Of a stretch of 34,881 nt of DNA, positions 9,857-18,335 are shown in pieces. Made by a program: the position numbers and the translations under genes. A model generated the notes under the pieces. That model did not search any database, had not been told where the DNA came from, and worked only from the letters and a program-made list of their open reading frames with translations. This DNA comes from Bacteroidales bacterium (lineage in GTDB: Bacteria > Bacteroidota > Bacteroidia > Bacteroidales > CG2-30-32-10): positions 1 through 34,881 of the forward strand of contig DAOQAK010000044.1 of assembly GCA_035353855.1 (NCBI GenBank), in the 5' to 3' direction. The number at the start of each line of letters is the position of its first letter. Position 1 is the stretch's first letter.

Positions 9857-11872
9857 ATGAAATTCATTAAGTGCATTTTCATACAATTCTCATTTATAGT
9901 ACTTATAAGTGATTGTATTCATGCTCAGATACAACTTTCTTTTACTTCGCAAATAAATACAATTTGCAATGGTGATCCTTGTAATTATAGCGGACCTTCT
10001 ATTTTAATTAATGAAGTTATGTTAACACCATCAAGTCATGATGGTTCTATATATGGAACAGGTCCTGGTCAGGATTCAACAACCCAAGGTTGGGGCGAAT
10101 GGATTGAATTATACAATCCAGATGTTTGCAAACCTGTTGATATTTCATGTTATTATCTTGGTAATAATGCTTATGATAATATGACGTCCGATTATGGAGG
10201 AGGTTTTAGGATTCCTGCAAATACAATTGTTCCTCCTGGAGGTTTTGTCGTAATCAGAGGAATTCATGCTGATAATATTCCACCGAATTTACTTGTTCAA
10301 AATGGCGGTAAAACTATTGAAATTATTGTTGATAATACAAATGGGAATGTTTGTCTTGGTGGAGGCTATCGATTATGGTTTCCGAATGCAGGTGGATGGT
10401 TTGCTTTTTACAATAATTTTGGTGTTCCACAAGATGCAATATCATGGGCAAGTCAAACAAACTCATGTATGTCGTGTACACCTTGCATTCCTTCGTATTC
10501 AGGGTGTAACAATGCTACTTCGTTATCATCTTATAATAATATTCCTACAGATAGAATAACTTATATCACATCTGATAATCCATCAGATTATGAGGGGGAA
10601 TCATGGAGAAGGATTCCGGATGGAGCTGCATGGAGTAGTTCTGCATCAAACCCAACTATAGGGAATTGTAATGCTGCATGCAACCCAATTCCCGTTTCTT
10701 CTTGCAATGGACAAGCTACAGTTAATGTTACAGGCGGAACGCCACCTTATACTTATTTATGGGACGATCCTGTAGCAACAGATTCTTCAACAGCTACTAA
10801 ACTATGCGAAGGTCATTATTGTGTTACTGTTAAAGATGCAAATAACAATACAGTCGTAGGTTGTATTGATATAATTAATTTCAAACCAGATGCTACTTTT
10901 GATATTTTACCTGCAACATGCATTAATTCAAATCCAGTGAATTTATCACAATATGTTTCTCCTGATGATGGTATATTTTCAGGTACAGGAATTTCGGGTA
11001 CGAGTTTTAATCCTGTTAATGCCGGTGAGGGAACACATGAGGTAACTTATATATATTCAGATTTATATACATGCACTGATACTGTATCGCAATCAATAAC
11101 AGTTTATGCAAATCCTACAGCTTCGTTAAATATTATTAATGATATTTTATGTTATGAAGATAAAACAGGTGCATTATCAGTTACTTCATTAAGTGGTTTT
11201 CCTCCATACCGGTATTTATGGAATAATGGCGAAATATCAAATACCATAAGTAATCTTGCAGCCGGTGAATATAGCGTAACCATTACTGATAGTTTGGGAT
11301 GTGAAAATTCATATTCCATTACCCTATCCGAACCAATTGCGTTAACACCTTCGGCAGAAGTGATTTCAAATGCTTCAGAAGAAATGACTAACGATGGCAT
11401 AGCCAGTGCTTCTGCAACTGGTGGTACTTCACCATATTCATATCAATGGGATTCAGGTCAAAATACATCTTACATTAATCATTTAGCTATTGGAACATAT
11501 GTAGTTACCGTTACAGACAAAAATGGTTGTAATGATACGACTTCTGTTAATATAAAGATAAAAGAATTTTCCACTTTATATATTCCAAATGCTTTTACGC
11601 CCGATGGTGATGGTATTAATGATGTATTTACGCCCCAGGGAACCAATATTGAAGCTGATTCGTTCGGAATGTATATTTTTAACCGATGGGGAAACCTGGT
11701 TTTTCATACCACAAAATGGATGGAGACTTCTGCTGAACCTTGGAATGGAACATTCAATAATGCCGGCTCAATTGAAGATGTTATACCGGGTACTTATGTA
11801 TATTTAATTGAAGTAAAGAAGCTGGATGAACGCTTCCAGCAATATGTTGGGGAAATTATTGTTATAAAATAA
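9857..11872 (+). CDS. T9SS-exported lamin-tail domain / SprB-repeat protein with gliding-motility C-terminal (type B) sorting domain
   Basis: 671 residues from ATG 9857, which starts a good signal peptide (MKFIKCIFIQFSFIVLISDCIHAQ). Next comes a lamin-tail-like domain (about 25-215: SILINEVMLTP...WGEWIELYNP) with several cysteines, then three SprB-type beta repeats, each with the pattern GG(T)PPYxYxW...AGxYxVTVTDxxGC (about 275-325, 425-480 and 510-560). The last ~95 residues are the CHU_C/gliding-motility C-terminal domain (IPNAFTPDGDGINDVF...MYIFNRWG...GTYVYLIEVK...GEIIVIK), a type B signal for the type IX secretion system. Likely a surface adhesin; the LTD often sits beside nucleases or adhesins, but no catalytic domain is visible. 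Confidence 0.9.
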   Translation: MKFIKCIFIQFSFIVLISDCIHAQIQLSFTSQINTICNGDPCNYSGPSILINEVMLTPSSHDGSIYGTGPGQDSTTQGWGEWIELYNPDVCKPVDISCYYLGNNAYDNMTSDYGGGFRIPANTIVPPGGFVVIRGIHADNIPPNLLVQNGGKTIEIIVDNTNGNVCLGGGYRLWFPNAGGWFAFYNNFGVPQDAISWASQTNSCMSCTPCIPSYSGCNNATSLSSYNNIPTDRITYITSDNPSDYEGESWRRIPDGAAWSSSASNPTIGNCNAACNPIPVSSCNGQATVNVTGGTPPYTYLWDDPVATDSSTATKLCEGHYCVTVKDANNNTVVGCIDIINFKPDATFDILPATCINSNPVNLSQYVSPDDGIFSGTGISGTSFNPVNAGEGTHEVTYIYSDLYTCTDTVSQSITVYANPTASLNIINDILCYEDKTGALSVTSLSGFPPYRYLWNNGEISNTISNLAAGEYSVTITDSLGCENSYSITLSEPIALTPSAEVISNASEEMTNDGIASASATGGTSPYSYQWDSGQNTSYINHLAIGTYVVTVTDKNGCNDTTSVNIKIKEFSTLYIPNAFTPDGDGINDVFTPQGTNIEADSFGMYIFNRWGNLVFHTTKWMETSAEPWNGTFNNAGSIEDVIPGTYVYLIEVKKLDERFQQYVGEIIVIK

Positions 11873-11886
11873 TATGATAGGATTAC

Positions 11887-12141
11887 TTAAAATTTAAAGT
11901 AAACATATATCTTTCCAAAATTCTTACTATCCTTTTCAATACGATGATATAATTTTTTTATTTCCGGTTTATCAAGAAAACGCAAAACTTTTTTCTTTAA
12001 TTGTCCGCTTCCTTTTCCCGGAATAATTTCAATAGTTCGGATTTTGCATTCAATGGCTTCATTAATAATATCATTAAGGGCTTTGTCAATCAAATACCCT
12101 TTATTATAGATTTCATGAAGATCAAGTGTCAGATGGCTCAT
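11887..12141 (-). CDS. stand-alone Smr (small MutS-related) domain protein
   Basis: 84 residues that consist of one Smr domain: LDLHEIYNKG near the N-terminus, the central IEIIPGKGSGQLKKKVLRFL with the family GxGxG-like turn, and a terminal strand (GKIYVYFKF). Smr domains act as DNA- or RNA-nicking endonucleases in MutS2 and in stand-alone proteins. The LDLH motif that carries catalytic residues in active members is present. It begins 6 bp after the stop of the upstream small gene, so the two form an operon. It converges on the T9SS gene with no clear terminator between. Confidence 0.85.
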   Translation of the reverse strand: MSHLTLDLHEIYNKGYLIDKALNDIINEAIECKIRTIEIIPGKGSGQLKKKVLRFLDKPEIKKLYHRIEKDSKNFGKIYVYFKF

Positions 12142-12147
12142 AGTTTA

Positions 12148-12438
12148 TTATTCTTCCGCTAATTCGAAAGTATTCCTTTTTTCCCTGGTTTTATCATTAT
12201 AATCAAAAAATAATTTCATACGATTATAAAAACCTTCTTTCATACAACCGAATAACCGTTTATAAAATACATTGGGTTTATTTATTAATAAATTATCTTT
12301 TTCATGATTATCATTATTTAATTCCAAATTAATGACCGATTCTGAATTTGAAATGTTACGGTTATATTTTTCCATATCTTTAATTGTATTCTTTTTAAAA
12401 ATATCAGGTTTCTGTGATTTTGGACTATAAATTATCAT
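12148..12438 (-). CDS. small charged hypothetical protein upstream of Smr gene
   Basis: 96 residues, rich in Asn, Lys and Glu, with no signal peptide or membrane segment. The N-terminal half (IIYSPKSQKPDIFKKN...SESVINLELNNDNHEKDN) looks disordered. The C-terminal half (NVFYKRLFGCMKEGFYNRMKLFFDYNDKTREKRN) could form one or two basic amphipathic helices. No family recognised. Reality as a gene is supported by a good promoter upstream and by tight spacing (6 bp) to the Smr gene, suggesting the products act together, perhaps in nucleic-acid binding. Confidence 0.55.
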   Translation of the reverse strand: MIIYSPKSQKPDIFKKNTIKDMEKYNRNISNSESVINLELNNDNHEKDNLLINKPNVFYKRLFGCMKEGFYNRMKLFFDYNDKTREKRNTFELAEE

Positions 12439-12496
12439 TTGTTTTATACTTAAATTACTTAATAATATAATATTGATAAATCGTTAATTTCAAAAA

Positions 12497-12528
12497 CAAA
12501 AATATTTAAACAACACTTTGTAATCAAG
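12497..12528 (-). promoter_or_regulatory. probable promoter of the Smr operon (CTTG-N20-TATTTTTG)
   Basis: On the minus strand TATTTTTG (12497-12504) is an exact TAnnTTTG box, with CTTG 20 nt upstream (12525-12528). The predicted leader is about 50 nt to ATG 12438. Confidence 0.5.
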
Positions 12529-12555
12529 TAAATTAAGTTAAATATTATATTTAAT

Positions 12556-12639
12556 ATTTTGATTAAGCTGTTTAATTTTATAATTACTTAATTAAATCAT
12601 AAGCTTAATTTAATGCTTAAATATTTGCTTAATCAAAAT
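12556..12639. repeat. 13-bp perfect inverted repeat upstream of 12668 gene
   Basis: ATTTTGATTAAGC (12556-12568) is repeated inverted as GCTTAATCAAAAT (12627-12639). The 58-bp spacer is full of further TTAAT/GCTTAA half-site-like copies (12599-12620). The right arm contains the TTTG of a possible promoter (12624-12627, N20, TAATTTTA at 12648-12655), so the repeat could be an operator. Random similarity in AT-rich DNA cannot be excluded. Confidence 0.45.
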
Positions 12640-12667
12640 TAAGATATTAATTTTACAGCAATTATAT

Positions 12668-13831
12668 ATGAGCAATTTTTCATTTACCGGAAATCATATT
12701 ATTAAAGCCATTAAGCTTTCGTCATCCCTATTGCCAGGAATTGAAAAAATTGTATCCATTTATTTTTGTTCCGAAACTTTACAATTAAAAGCCAAATCAT
12801 GCAAAAATGTTATTGATTCCGAAAAAATAATTGAAGATATTTCAATTGATGAGCATGATCCAGCATTTGATAAAATTAGGAAATCTGTTTCTTATTTTGA
12901 TTGGTTCAGTAAAGATGATATTCCATTTGAAGAACAAAGTAAAAAGAAACAATCACAAATGGATGTTTTTCAAGAATTGGAAAAAGTTATTCTTGCATTA
13001 GGCTTTTATAATGAAGAAGACAAAAAGAATGATATCCTATTATTTTATTTTAATAAGGACCTAAGTAATTTCGGTGTTTCCGACAGCGATAAATCCCTCA
13101 CTTCCGATCATAAAAAAATCATTGGTGTTCTGCTTTATAATGCTTATAAAACATTCATTGAATTTACTAAAACAAACACTACAGCATTATCAGCATATAA
13201 TGAGAACACCAAAACGCTGATTAAAAAATTATCACAAACTAAAGAAGAACTGGAAAAATCAAAAATAAATTACGGTCAAAGTCTGGCTGATTTGTGTAAT
13301 TTATATATTAAAGAGTTGAGTGAAAATCATCATAATTTAAATTTCATATTAACTGATGATGCACTATTGAAAATCAAAACTTATAAAGGAAATATAACCG
13401 ATTTAAAAGGCATAATTCATAAAGCGATAGACTATGTGAGTACATTGTATTTTGATAGTGATTCATCCGATATTTATATTACCGAGGATTACCTGAATTT
13501 TGATATTCATGTTCCCTGTAAAATATCAAAACCACAGGAAGTTCAACTGTATGACAAATATTCAAAAACCATACTTTTACTCGACAAGTTGGAAACGGCA
13601 GCACATGATGTGATGGCTAAAAATATGGACATCACCAGCGCCAATGTTGGTAATGCCTGCAATATACCTATTACTGCTCCTGCAATTTCTGATGCTATGA
13701 AAAAACACAGGAATAAAATAATTCACCTGCTGAATAAACATCCTGAACGTTGGCAATTGCTCAGAAAAGAATTCAGACCTGTCAGAAATATTCTTTCATC
13801 AAGGTCTGAAATTATAGAAAAAAGTGCTTAA
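12668..13831 (+). CDS. cytoplasmic protein resembling the lid of a sigma-54 activator AAA+ domain, without the ATPase core
   Basis: 387 residues, no signal or membrane segment. The N-terminal ~180 residues could be a sensory (GAF-like) domain, but this is weak. A short coiled coil (about 180-205, TKEELEKSKINYGQSL) leads to residues 205-260 (LADLCNLYIKELSENHHNL...LTDDALLKIKTYKGNITDLKGIIHKAIDYVS). This segment aligns by eye with the C-terminal lid of NtrC-type AAA+ modules (hFLkkyn...ls.eAl..L..y.WPGNvRELkNvIerav), with YKGNITDLK in place of WPGNVRELE. Walker A/B and GAFTGA motifs are absent. The C-terminus is basic (KKHRNKIIHLLNKHPERWQLLRKEFRPVRN). It may be a degenerate regulator. The promoter lies almost at the ATG. 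Confidence 0.55.
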   Translation: MSNFSFTGNHIIKAIKLSSSLLPGIEKIVSIYFCSETLQLKAKSCKNVIDSEKIIEDISIDEHDPAFDKIRKSVSYFDWFSKDDIPFEEQSKKKQSQMDVFQELEKVILALGFYNEEDKKNDILLFYFNKDLSNFGVSDSDKSLTSDHKKIIGVLLYNAYKTFIEFTKTNTTALSAYNENTKTLIKKLSQTKEELEKSKINYGQSLADLCNLYIKELSENHHNLNFILTDDALLKIKTYKGNITDLKGIIHKAIDYVSTLYFDSDSSDIYITEDYLNFDIHVPCKISKPQEVQLYDKYSKTILLLDKLETAAHDVMAKNMDITSANVGNACNIPITAPAISDAMKKHRNKIIHLLNKHPERWQLLRKEFRPVRNILSSRSEIIEKSA

Positions 13832-13836
13832 TATTA

Positions 13837-14427
13837 TTAAATTACATCAAAAGAAATTAATAAAGCATAGATAACTCCCGGAACCCAGAACAACAATGTT
13901 AAGATTAAATCTAACCAAAATTCATTTCCTATTCCTCTAGCTAAATAAACAGCTAATGGAGGTAAAATAATTGATAAAATAACAAGCACAATAATATTTA
14001 CGCCCCCACCTGACACAGATGTAGTATTTGGTTTATCAACCAGGCGTCTTAAAACATATTTCGAAAAGCCTTTAATTTTAATGTCATGTTTTTGAACCTG
14101 TTCGTTATTTCCTTTTGCTGAAGATTTAAAATTATTTGAAGCGAATAAATTTTCTTTAACTGGTTCTTTTTCCTTGCGATTTATTTCTGTTTTAATTTCT
14201 TTTGAAACAGGCTGTGTTTCATTTACAGCAATCGTTTGTTTTTCTGTTAATACATTCTTATTAATACTAGGTTGTGTTTCGGTTTTAACAGAATTAATTA
14301 CAACCTGTGTATTTCCTTTATGGAATTTGGTATATTTTCTTGCATTAAAATCGCCATCTTTTGTGATTCCGCAGGATGCTAGTAAAATACCTGCCATTGC
14401 TGATAATAAGAATAATTTGTTTTTCAT
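13837..14427 (-). CDS. lipoprotein-signal protein with C-terminal YqaE/Pmp3 (UPF0057) membrane domain
   Basis: 196 residues. The N-terminus is a lipoprotein signal with Cys19 (GILLASC). Residues 20-135 are polar, low-complexity and Lys/Glu/Asn-rich. Residues about 140-195 (NIIVLVILSIILPPLAVYLARG...FWLDLILTLLFWVPGVIYALLI) are a typical two-helix Pmp3/YqaE domain, whose usual stand-alone length is only ~52 residues. Pmp3 proteins are stress-related small membrane proteins. The lipobox plus transmembrane arrangement is unusual: either the protein is anchored in the inner membrane twice, or the N-terminal helix is not processed. Third gene of a minus-strand operon, 11 bp after the OmpA gene. Confidence 0.82.
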   Translation of the reverse strand: MKNKLFLLSAMAGILLASCGITKDGDFNARKYTKFHKGNTQVVINSVKTETQPSINKNVLTEKQTIAVNETQPVSKEIKTEINRKEKEPVKENLFASNNFKSSAKGNNEQVQKHDIKIKGFSKYVLRRLVDKPNTTSVSGGGVNIIVLVILSIILPPLAVYLARGIGNEFWLDLILTLLFWVPGVIYALLISFDVI

Positions 14428-14438
14428 TGTTATGTGTT

Positions 14439-15275
14439 TTAGTTATTGATATCTAAAAGTTTTATTAAATCAGAAATTTTGGGAGACAAAATAATTTCTG
14501 TTCTTCTGTTTTTTGCTTTTCCTTCTTTTGTTGAATTATCAGCCACAGGAACGTTATCTGCTCGACCGGAAGGAATGATTTGTTTCGAATCAACTTTGTA
14601 ATCTTCGGTTAAAATACGCACTATGGCCGTTGCACGCAGTACGCTCAAATCCCAATTGTCTTTTATCACTTCACCGTTTAAAGGTACATTATCAGTATGA
14701 CCTTCAATTACGATATCCACATCTTTTTGTTTGGCAAGCACCTCTCCTACTTTAGCCAACGCCTCCTTCCCTTTCTTATCAACCACAGCACTTCCTGATT
14801 TGAATAATAATTTTTCGGATAAGGATACATAAACTTTACCATCTTTCATTTCTACTGTAAGTTCATCTTTTGTAAAACCTAACAATGCAGTTTTAATTTT
14901 ATCGAGCAAGTCTTTGCTTGCTTTCTTCTGTTTGTCAATCAAAGCCTGGAGTTCCGCAATTTTTTTATTGCTTTCTTCAAGTAATTTAATTTTTGCTTTT
15001 AGTTCGGTATTAAGTTTTTCCTGTTCAGTAGCGCTGGTTTCAGTAAGTTCTTTTTGTTTTTTCTCAAGCTCTTTATATTTATTCAAAAGGCTGTCGAATT
15101 TAGTATTCATGATAGTCAGCTTGTTGGTCAGTTCCGTGTTTTGGTCATCGACCTTAAGCTTCTGTGACTGCAAGTCTTCATATTTCTTTTTACCAACGAT
15201 ACACGATGAAAATATAGAAGTAAAAAGAAAAGCAACAAATAAAATTCTAATAATCCTTATCATACTATTTTTCAT
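14439..15275 (-). CDS. OmpA-family lipoprotein with coiled coil
   Basis: 278 residues. The signal peptide ends at a lipobox-like FSSC with Cys25. Residues about 30-120 form a strong coiled coil (KKKYEDLQSQKLKVDDQ...). Residues about 150-270 are an OmpA-like peptidoglycan-binding domain: LLFKSGSAVVDKKGKEAL, then the signature IEGHTDNVPLNG, then SVLRATAIVRIL and the terminal KNRRTEIIL. It should tether the outer membrane to the cell wall; MotB-like C-termini share these motifs, but no N-terminal proton-channel helix is seen. The start overlaps the end of the thioredoxin-fold gene by 11 bp, indicating translational coupling. A second Met (residue 5) could be used instead. Confidence 0.88.
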   Translation of the reverse strand: MKNSMIRIIRILFVAFLFTSIFSSCIVGKKKYEDLQSQKLKVDDQNTELTNKLTIMNTKFDSLLNKYKELEKKQKELTETSATEQEKLNTELKAKIKLLEESNKKIAELQALIDKQKKASKDLLDKIKTALLGFTKDELTVEMKDGKVYVSLSEKLLFKSGSAVVDKKGKEALAKVGEVLAKQKDVDIVIEGHTDNVPLNGEVIKDNWDLSVLRATAIVRILTEDYKVDSKQIIPSGRADNVPVADNSTKEGKAKNRRTEIILSPKISDLIKLLDINN

Positions 15276-15759
15276 AATTTTCAGGGTTAAGCGCAGAAGG
15301 TGTCCAACATTTTAAAAAAGTCAATACTTTTGATTTATCATAATTATCGCCAAGTTCCAGAAAACCTGAATCCTGAAAATGTAGTCGGTTTCCTTTGTTG
15401 TCAAGAACAACTAATACAGGAAATCCAAAACGCTGTGGGAATCCAAGTGATTTTAATACTTCAAGGTTTTTATTTTCTTTACTGTAATTGACATGAAGTA
15501 CAACATAATTTTTTTGAAGTACCGAATCAACACTCGAATTGTTCTTGCAAAAATTATTGAACTTTATACACCACGGGCACCAGTTGCCACCAATCTGAAG
15601 GAGCACATGTTTTCCAGCAGAATCAGCTGATGCAACAGCTTTGGCAATATCCGATTTTGCATCGGCATTAGGATTATAAATTTTATTTGTAGCTTCCTGT
15701 GCATGTGCAGTTGCTGCAAGGATACATAAAATTAAAAACAGTTGGAATATCTTTTTCAT
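15265..15759 (-). CDS. periplasmic thioredoxin-fold protein (thioredoxin_7-like)
   Basis: 164 residues with a signal peptide cut near residue 20 (ATAHA, then QEA). The mature part has the thioredoxin fold: HVLLQIGGNWCPWCIKF with the redox pair Cys61-x-x-Cys64, and the cis-Pro strand (RFGFPVLVVLDNKG, around residue 130). The CPWC motif and location suggest a thiol-disulfide oxidoreductase or reductase acting on envelope proteins. First gene of an operon with the OmpA lipoprotein (11-bp overlap) and the Pmp3-domain protein, so it may serve envelope maintenance or stress. Confidence 0.85.
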   Translation of the reverse strand: MKKIFQLFLILCILAATAHAQEATNKIYNPNADAKSDIAKAVASADSAGKHVLLQIGGNWCPWCIKFNNFCKNNSSVDSVLQKNYVVLHVNYSKENKNLEVLKSLGFPQRFGFPVLVVLDNKGNRLHFQDSGFLELGDNYDKSKVLTFLKCWTPSALNPENYEK

Positions 15760-15776
15760 CTTAGCAATTTATTATT

Positions 15777-15784
15777 CAAAATTA
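15777..15784 (-). promoter_or_regulatory. -7-type motif upstream of thioredoxin/OmpA operon
   Basis: Minus-strand TAATTTTG matches TAnnTTTG and lies 18 nt before ATG 15759. No -33 box at the usual distance was found. Confidence 0.3.
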
Positions 15785-15929
15785 TAAAAAACTAATTAAT
15801 AATTTTTATAAAACAATTAATAATTTTTTTATAATAAAATGCTATTCAAAATTAAAAGCTGCTGTTTGCAGTTCTTTTCAATACCAATACATTTCTGGTC
15901 GCCGCGTCAACTGCAAAAGCTCCCATCTG

Positions 15930-15983
15930 TATAACTCGTTCTAATTATCTTTGCATTCACAAACATAATAAGAACAAGTATAA
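15930..15983. repeat. 54-bp palindromic intergenic repeat, copy 1
   Basis: Begins TATAACTCGTTCTA and ends TAAGAACAAGTATAA, with arms that pair over about 16 positions with few mismatches around a TTTGCATTCACAAAC loop. It has the same length and layout as the copy at 31606-31659. The innermost stem differs in both arms (ATTAT/ATAAT here), keeping pairing. Confidence 0.75.
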
Positions 15984-15996
15984 ATCAAATATTAAA

Positions 15997-18267
15997 TCAC
16001 TTGTTAATAACAAACCGATGAGAAATATTTATATCCTTATTATTGGATATACTTAAAAAATAAATTCCATTATCAAGGTTCGTCGTATCAATTTCAATAT
16101 CTTGAGAGGTATTTACAGTTTGTTTATACTTTCTAATTATTTGTCCATTTGTTGTGAAAATTTTTATTGTTACATCTCCTTTAATACTATTTATAATATG
16201 AACAAAAATCCTGTCGTTAGCTGGATTTGGATATGCAATAATATTAAAATCATTATTTGAAGAATTGAATTCTGTTATTCCTGATGCAATACCTCCTTTT
16301 TTAAATTCAAGCAGACCGCCAGCTTTTGTACATATCCATTTATTTCCCCATGGATCAACTTTAATTTTATTAATAATATCTTCTGTCAGTTCTGAGTTAT
16401 CAGAATTATAATTGGTCCATTGATTAGTAACCCTGTCCAATGACGAAAAACCTCTGCGGGAAGCTATCCATATTAATGAATCACCTTCATAATCCACATC
16501 GTATATTGTCATTGAAGGAAAGTTTACAGAGTTTGTGTCATATAATGTCCATATATTATTAGGGGAATCATATTTTGCAAGTCCTTTATCAGTAGCAATC
16601 CAGAAAAAACTGCTATCATCCTGAATCACTGCATAAGTAGTATATGAAGGTATTTGAGAATTTGCAGGACTATATACTTCCCACGGCCAATAAACAGAAT
16701 TATTTGCCAGACCATTATTTGTAGAAATCCAGGTAACATTATCTTTATCAGAAATGATTGAGGTAACATAATTCGATGGCAAAGCTGCAGGATAATTGGT
16801 TGTTGCATTCCAGTTAACAAAATTAGTGTCGATATTTTTAAAAACCCCATAGTCGCTGGCAATCCATCTGTCGCCGTTTGCATCAGATGTTATATCATAA
16901 ACAGAATGTAAAAAAGAATAATTACCAAGGAAATATTTCCAATTTGTTCCATCAAATTTACAAAGCGGACCATCAATAATATTTGAGCTACCTATCCACA
17001 AATCATTGTTCTGAAGATAAACTGAATATACTCCATAATATTTTAACCCGGAGTTTTCCGGATTATAAACGGTCCAGTTTGAATTATCTAATTTAGTCAG
17101 GCTATTTGATGTTGCTATCCATTTTGTATTAGAATTACTTATTTCAATATCATTAATATAATTTGAAGGGATAGGCCATTCCGAGGTTGTTGCTTTTGTA
17201 AATGTAGTTTGATCGAAACGGTATAGCCCGTTATCTGTGCCTATCCAAACGATTTCAGGATTTTCATATTCAACGCAAATGCTTGTAATATTGTTGCTGC
17301 CTATATTTGAATTTGATGTATCGTAAACAGCCCAGCTACCATCATAAGTATCCCGCTTAAATAATCCACCGAAACGAGTTCCAACCCACCAATATTGATG
17401 CACAGGGGTTGTTGTATATTGAGAAGCCACACAAGTTACATGGTTGTCGGGGAGATTTGAATTAGAAGTATCAAGAACAGTCCAGTGGTTCATTTCATTC
17501 AAAGTATCCCATCCAATATGTTCTGCCAATCCATCTTCAGTGCAAACGATAACAGATGAATTCCATGAATCAAAATAAATATAATTTATGTCATCACTTG
17601 GAAGTAATGAATTACCGGTATAAACATGAGTCCAGGTACTGTCAGGTATATTATAATAACTGAATCCGCCGCTTGGTGGCGCATTTCCAAACATTGTACC
17701 TACAAATAGTTTATCATTATTTGGAGAAATTGCAAGACATCGTACACGTATGCTATGTATATCACTTGCCCCAAAATCAGATGTCCATCCATGTGTGTTG
17801 TTATACCTGGCAATTCCGCCATACACCCATGAGTTTAAAAAATCATCGAAATATGAATCACAACCAATGAAAATATCAGTATTAGTTCCGGCAACACTCG
17901 TAACTCTGTTTAGGGGTATTTCAGGTATATTGTCGTGATTGTATAAAACCCATTTATTACTATCAGGCAAATAAAATGAAAATCCTTTATTTGTAGCTGC
18001 CCATTTTTTTTCAGAGTATAACGATCCTGCAACAAAATTAACCTGGTTAGAAGGTATTGAATTTGCTCCTTTCTTTATAAATGTTGGAGAAAGCGTGGTT
18101 TTATTTACAATAACCATCCCGCCTCCGGCTGTTCCTGCAATAATATTGACAGAATCCTGCGAAAGAGAGTTAATTATTTCGCCATTACAATATATTTTCC
18201 ATTCGGACTGTGAATAAATAATGTAACAGAAATGAAAAAATAAAATAGTAAAAATCAGCTTTTTCAT
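15997..18267 (-). CDS. propeller-repeat protein with T9SS type A C-terminal sorting domain
   Basis: 756 residues from the chosen ATG 18267, which starts the signal peptide MKKLIFTILFFHFCYIIYSQ. An in-frame ATG at 18327 would add 20 residues before the signal and is rejected. The body is made of about a dozen repeats of the two-component-regulator-propeller type (WIGTDNGLYRFD, WIATDKGLAKYD, WISTNNGLANN, KWICTKAGGLLEF), forming beta-propellers of ~40-60 residues per blade. The last ~80 residues (IIAYPNPANDRIFVHI...IKIFTTNGQIIRKY...GIYFLSISN...HRFVINK) are a type A sorting domain for type IX secretion. No histidine kinase or DNA-binding domain follows, so this is a surface or secreted protein, not a regulator. 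Confidence 0.9.
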   Translation of the reverse strand: MKKLIFTILFFHFCYIIYSQSEWKIYCNGEIINSLSQDSVNIIAGTAGGGMVIVNKTTLSPTFIKKGANSIPSNQVNFVAGSLYSEKKWAATNKGFSFYLPDSNKWVLYNHDNIPEIPLNRVTSVAGTNTDIFIGCDSYFDDFLNSWVYGGIARYNNTHGWTSDFGASDIHSIRVRCLAISPNNDKLFVGTMFGNAPPSGGFSYYNIPDSTWTHVYTGNSLLPSDDINYIYFDSWNSSVIVCTEDGLAEHIGWDTLNEMNHWTVLDTSNSNLPDNHVTCVASQYTTTPVHQYWWVGTRFGGLFKRDTYDGSWAVYDTSNSNIGSNNITSICVEYENPEIVWIGTDNGLYRFDQTTFTKATTSEWPIPSNYINDIEISNSNTKWIATSNSLTKLDNSNWTVYNPENSGLKYYGVYSVYLQNNDLWIGSSNIIDGPLCKFDGTNWKYFLGNYSFLHSVYDITSDANGDRWIASDYGVFKNIDTNFVNWNATTNYPAALPSNYVTSIISDKDNVTWISTNNGLANNSVYWPWEVYSPANSQIPSYTTYAVIQDDSSFFWIATDKGLAKYDSPNNIWTLYDTNSVNFPSMTIYDVDYEGDSLIWIASRRGFSSLDRVTNQWTNYNSDNSELTEDIINKIKVDPWGNKWICTKAGGLLEFKKGGIASGITEFNSSNNDFNIIAYPNPANDRIFVHIINSIKGDVTIKIFTTNGQIIRKYKQTVNTSQDIEIDTTNLDNGIYFLSISNNKDINISHRFVINK

Positions 18268-18335
18268 AAATTCGATTTTAGTTAAAAATTTAACTGTAAA
18301 GTTAGTAAATTTCATTCCTGATTTCAAACTTTAAT

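Noticed and set aside
14914..15315. 133-residue plus-strand open frame opposite the OmpA gene
   Set aside because: A Ser/Phe-rich antisense of the coiled coil; the OmpA reading has lipobox and domain motifs.
15997..18267. hybrid two-component regulator
   Set aside because: The propeller repeats recall such sensors, but there is no transmembrane helix, kinase or HTH domain, and the protein ends in a T9SS sorting domain.
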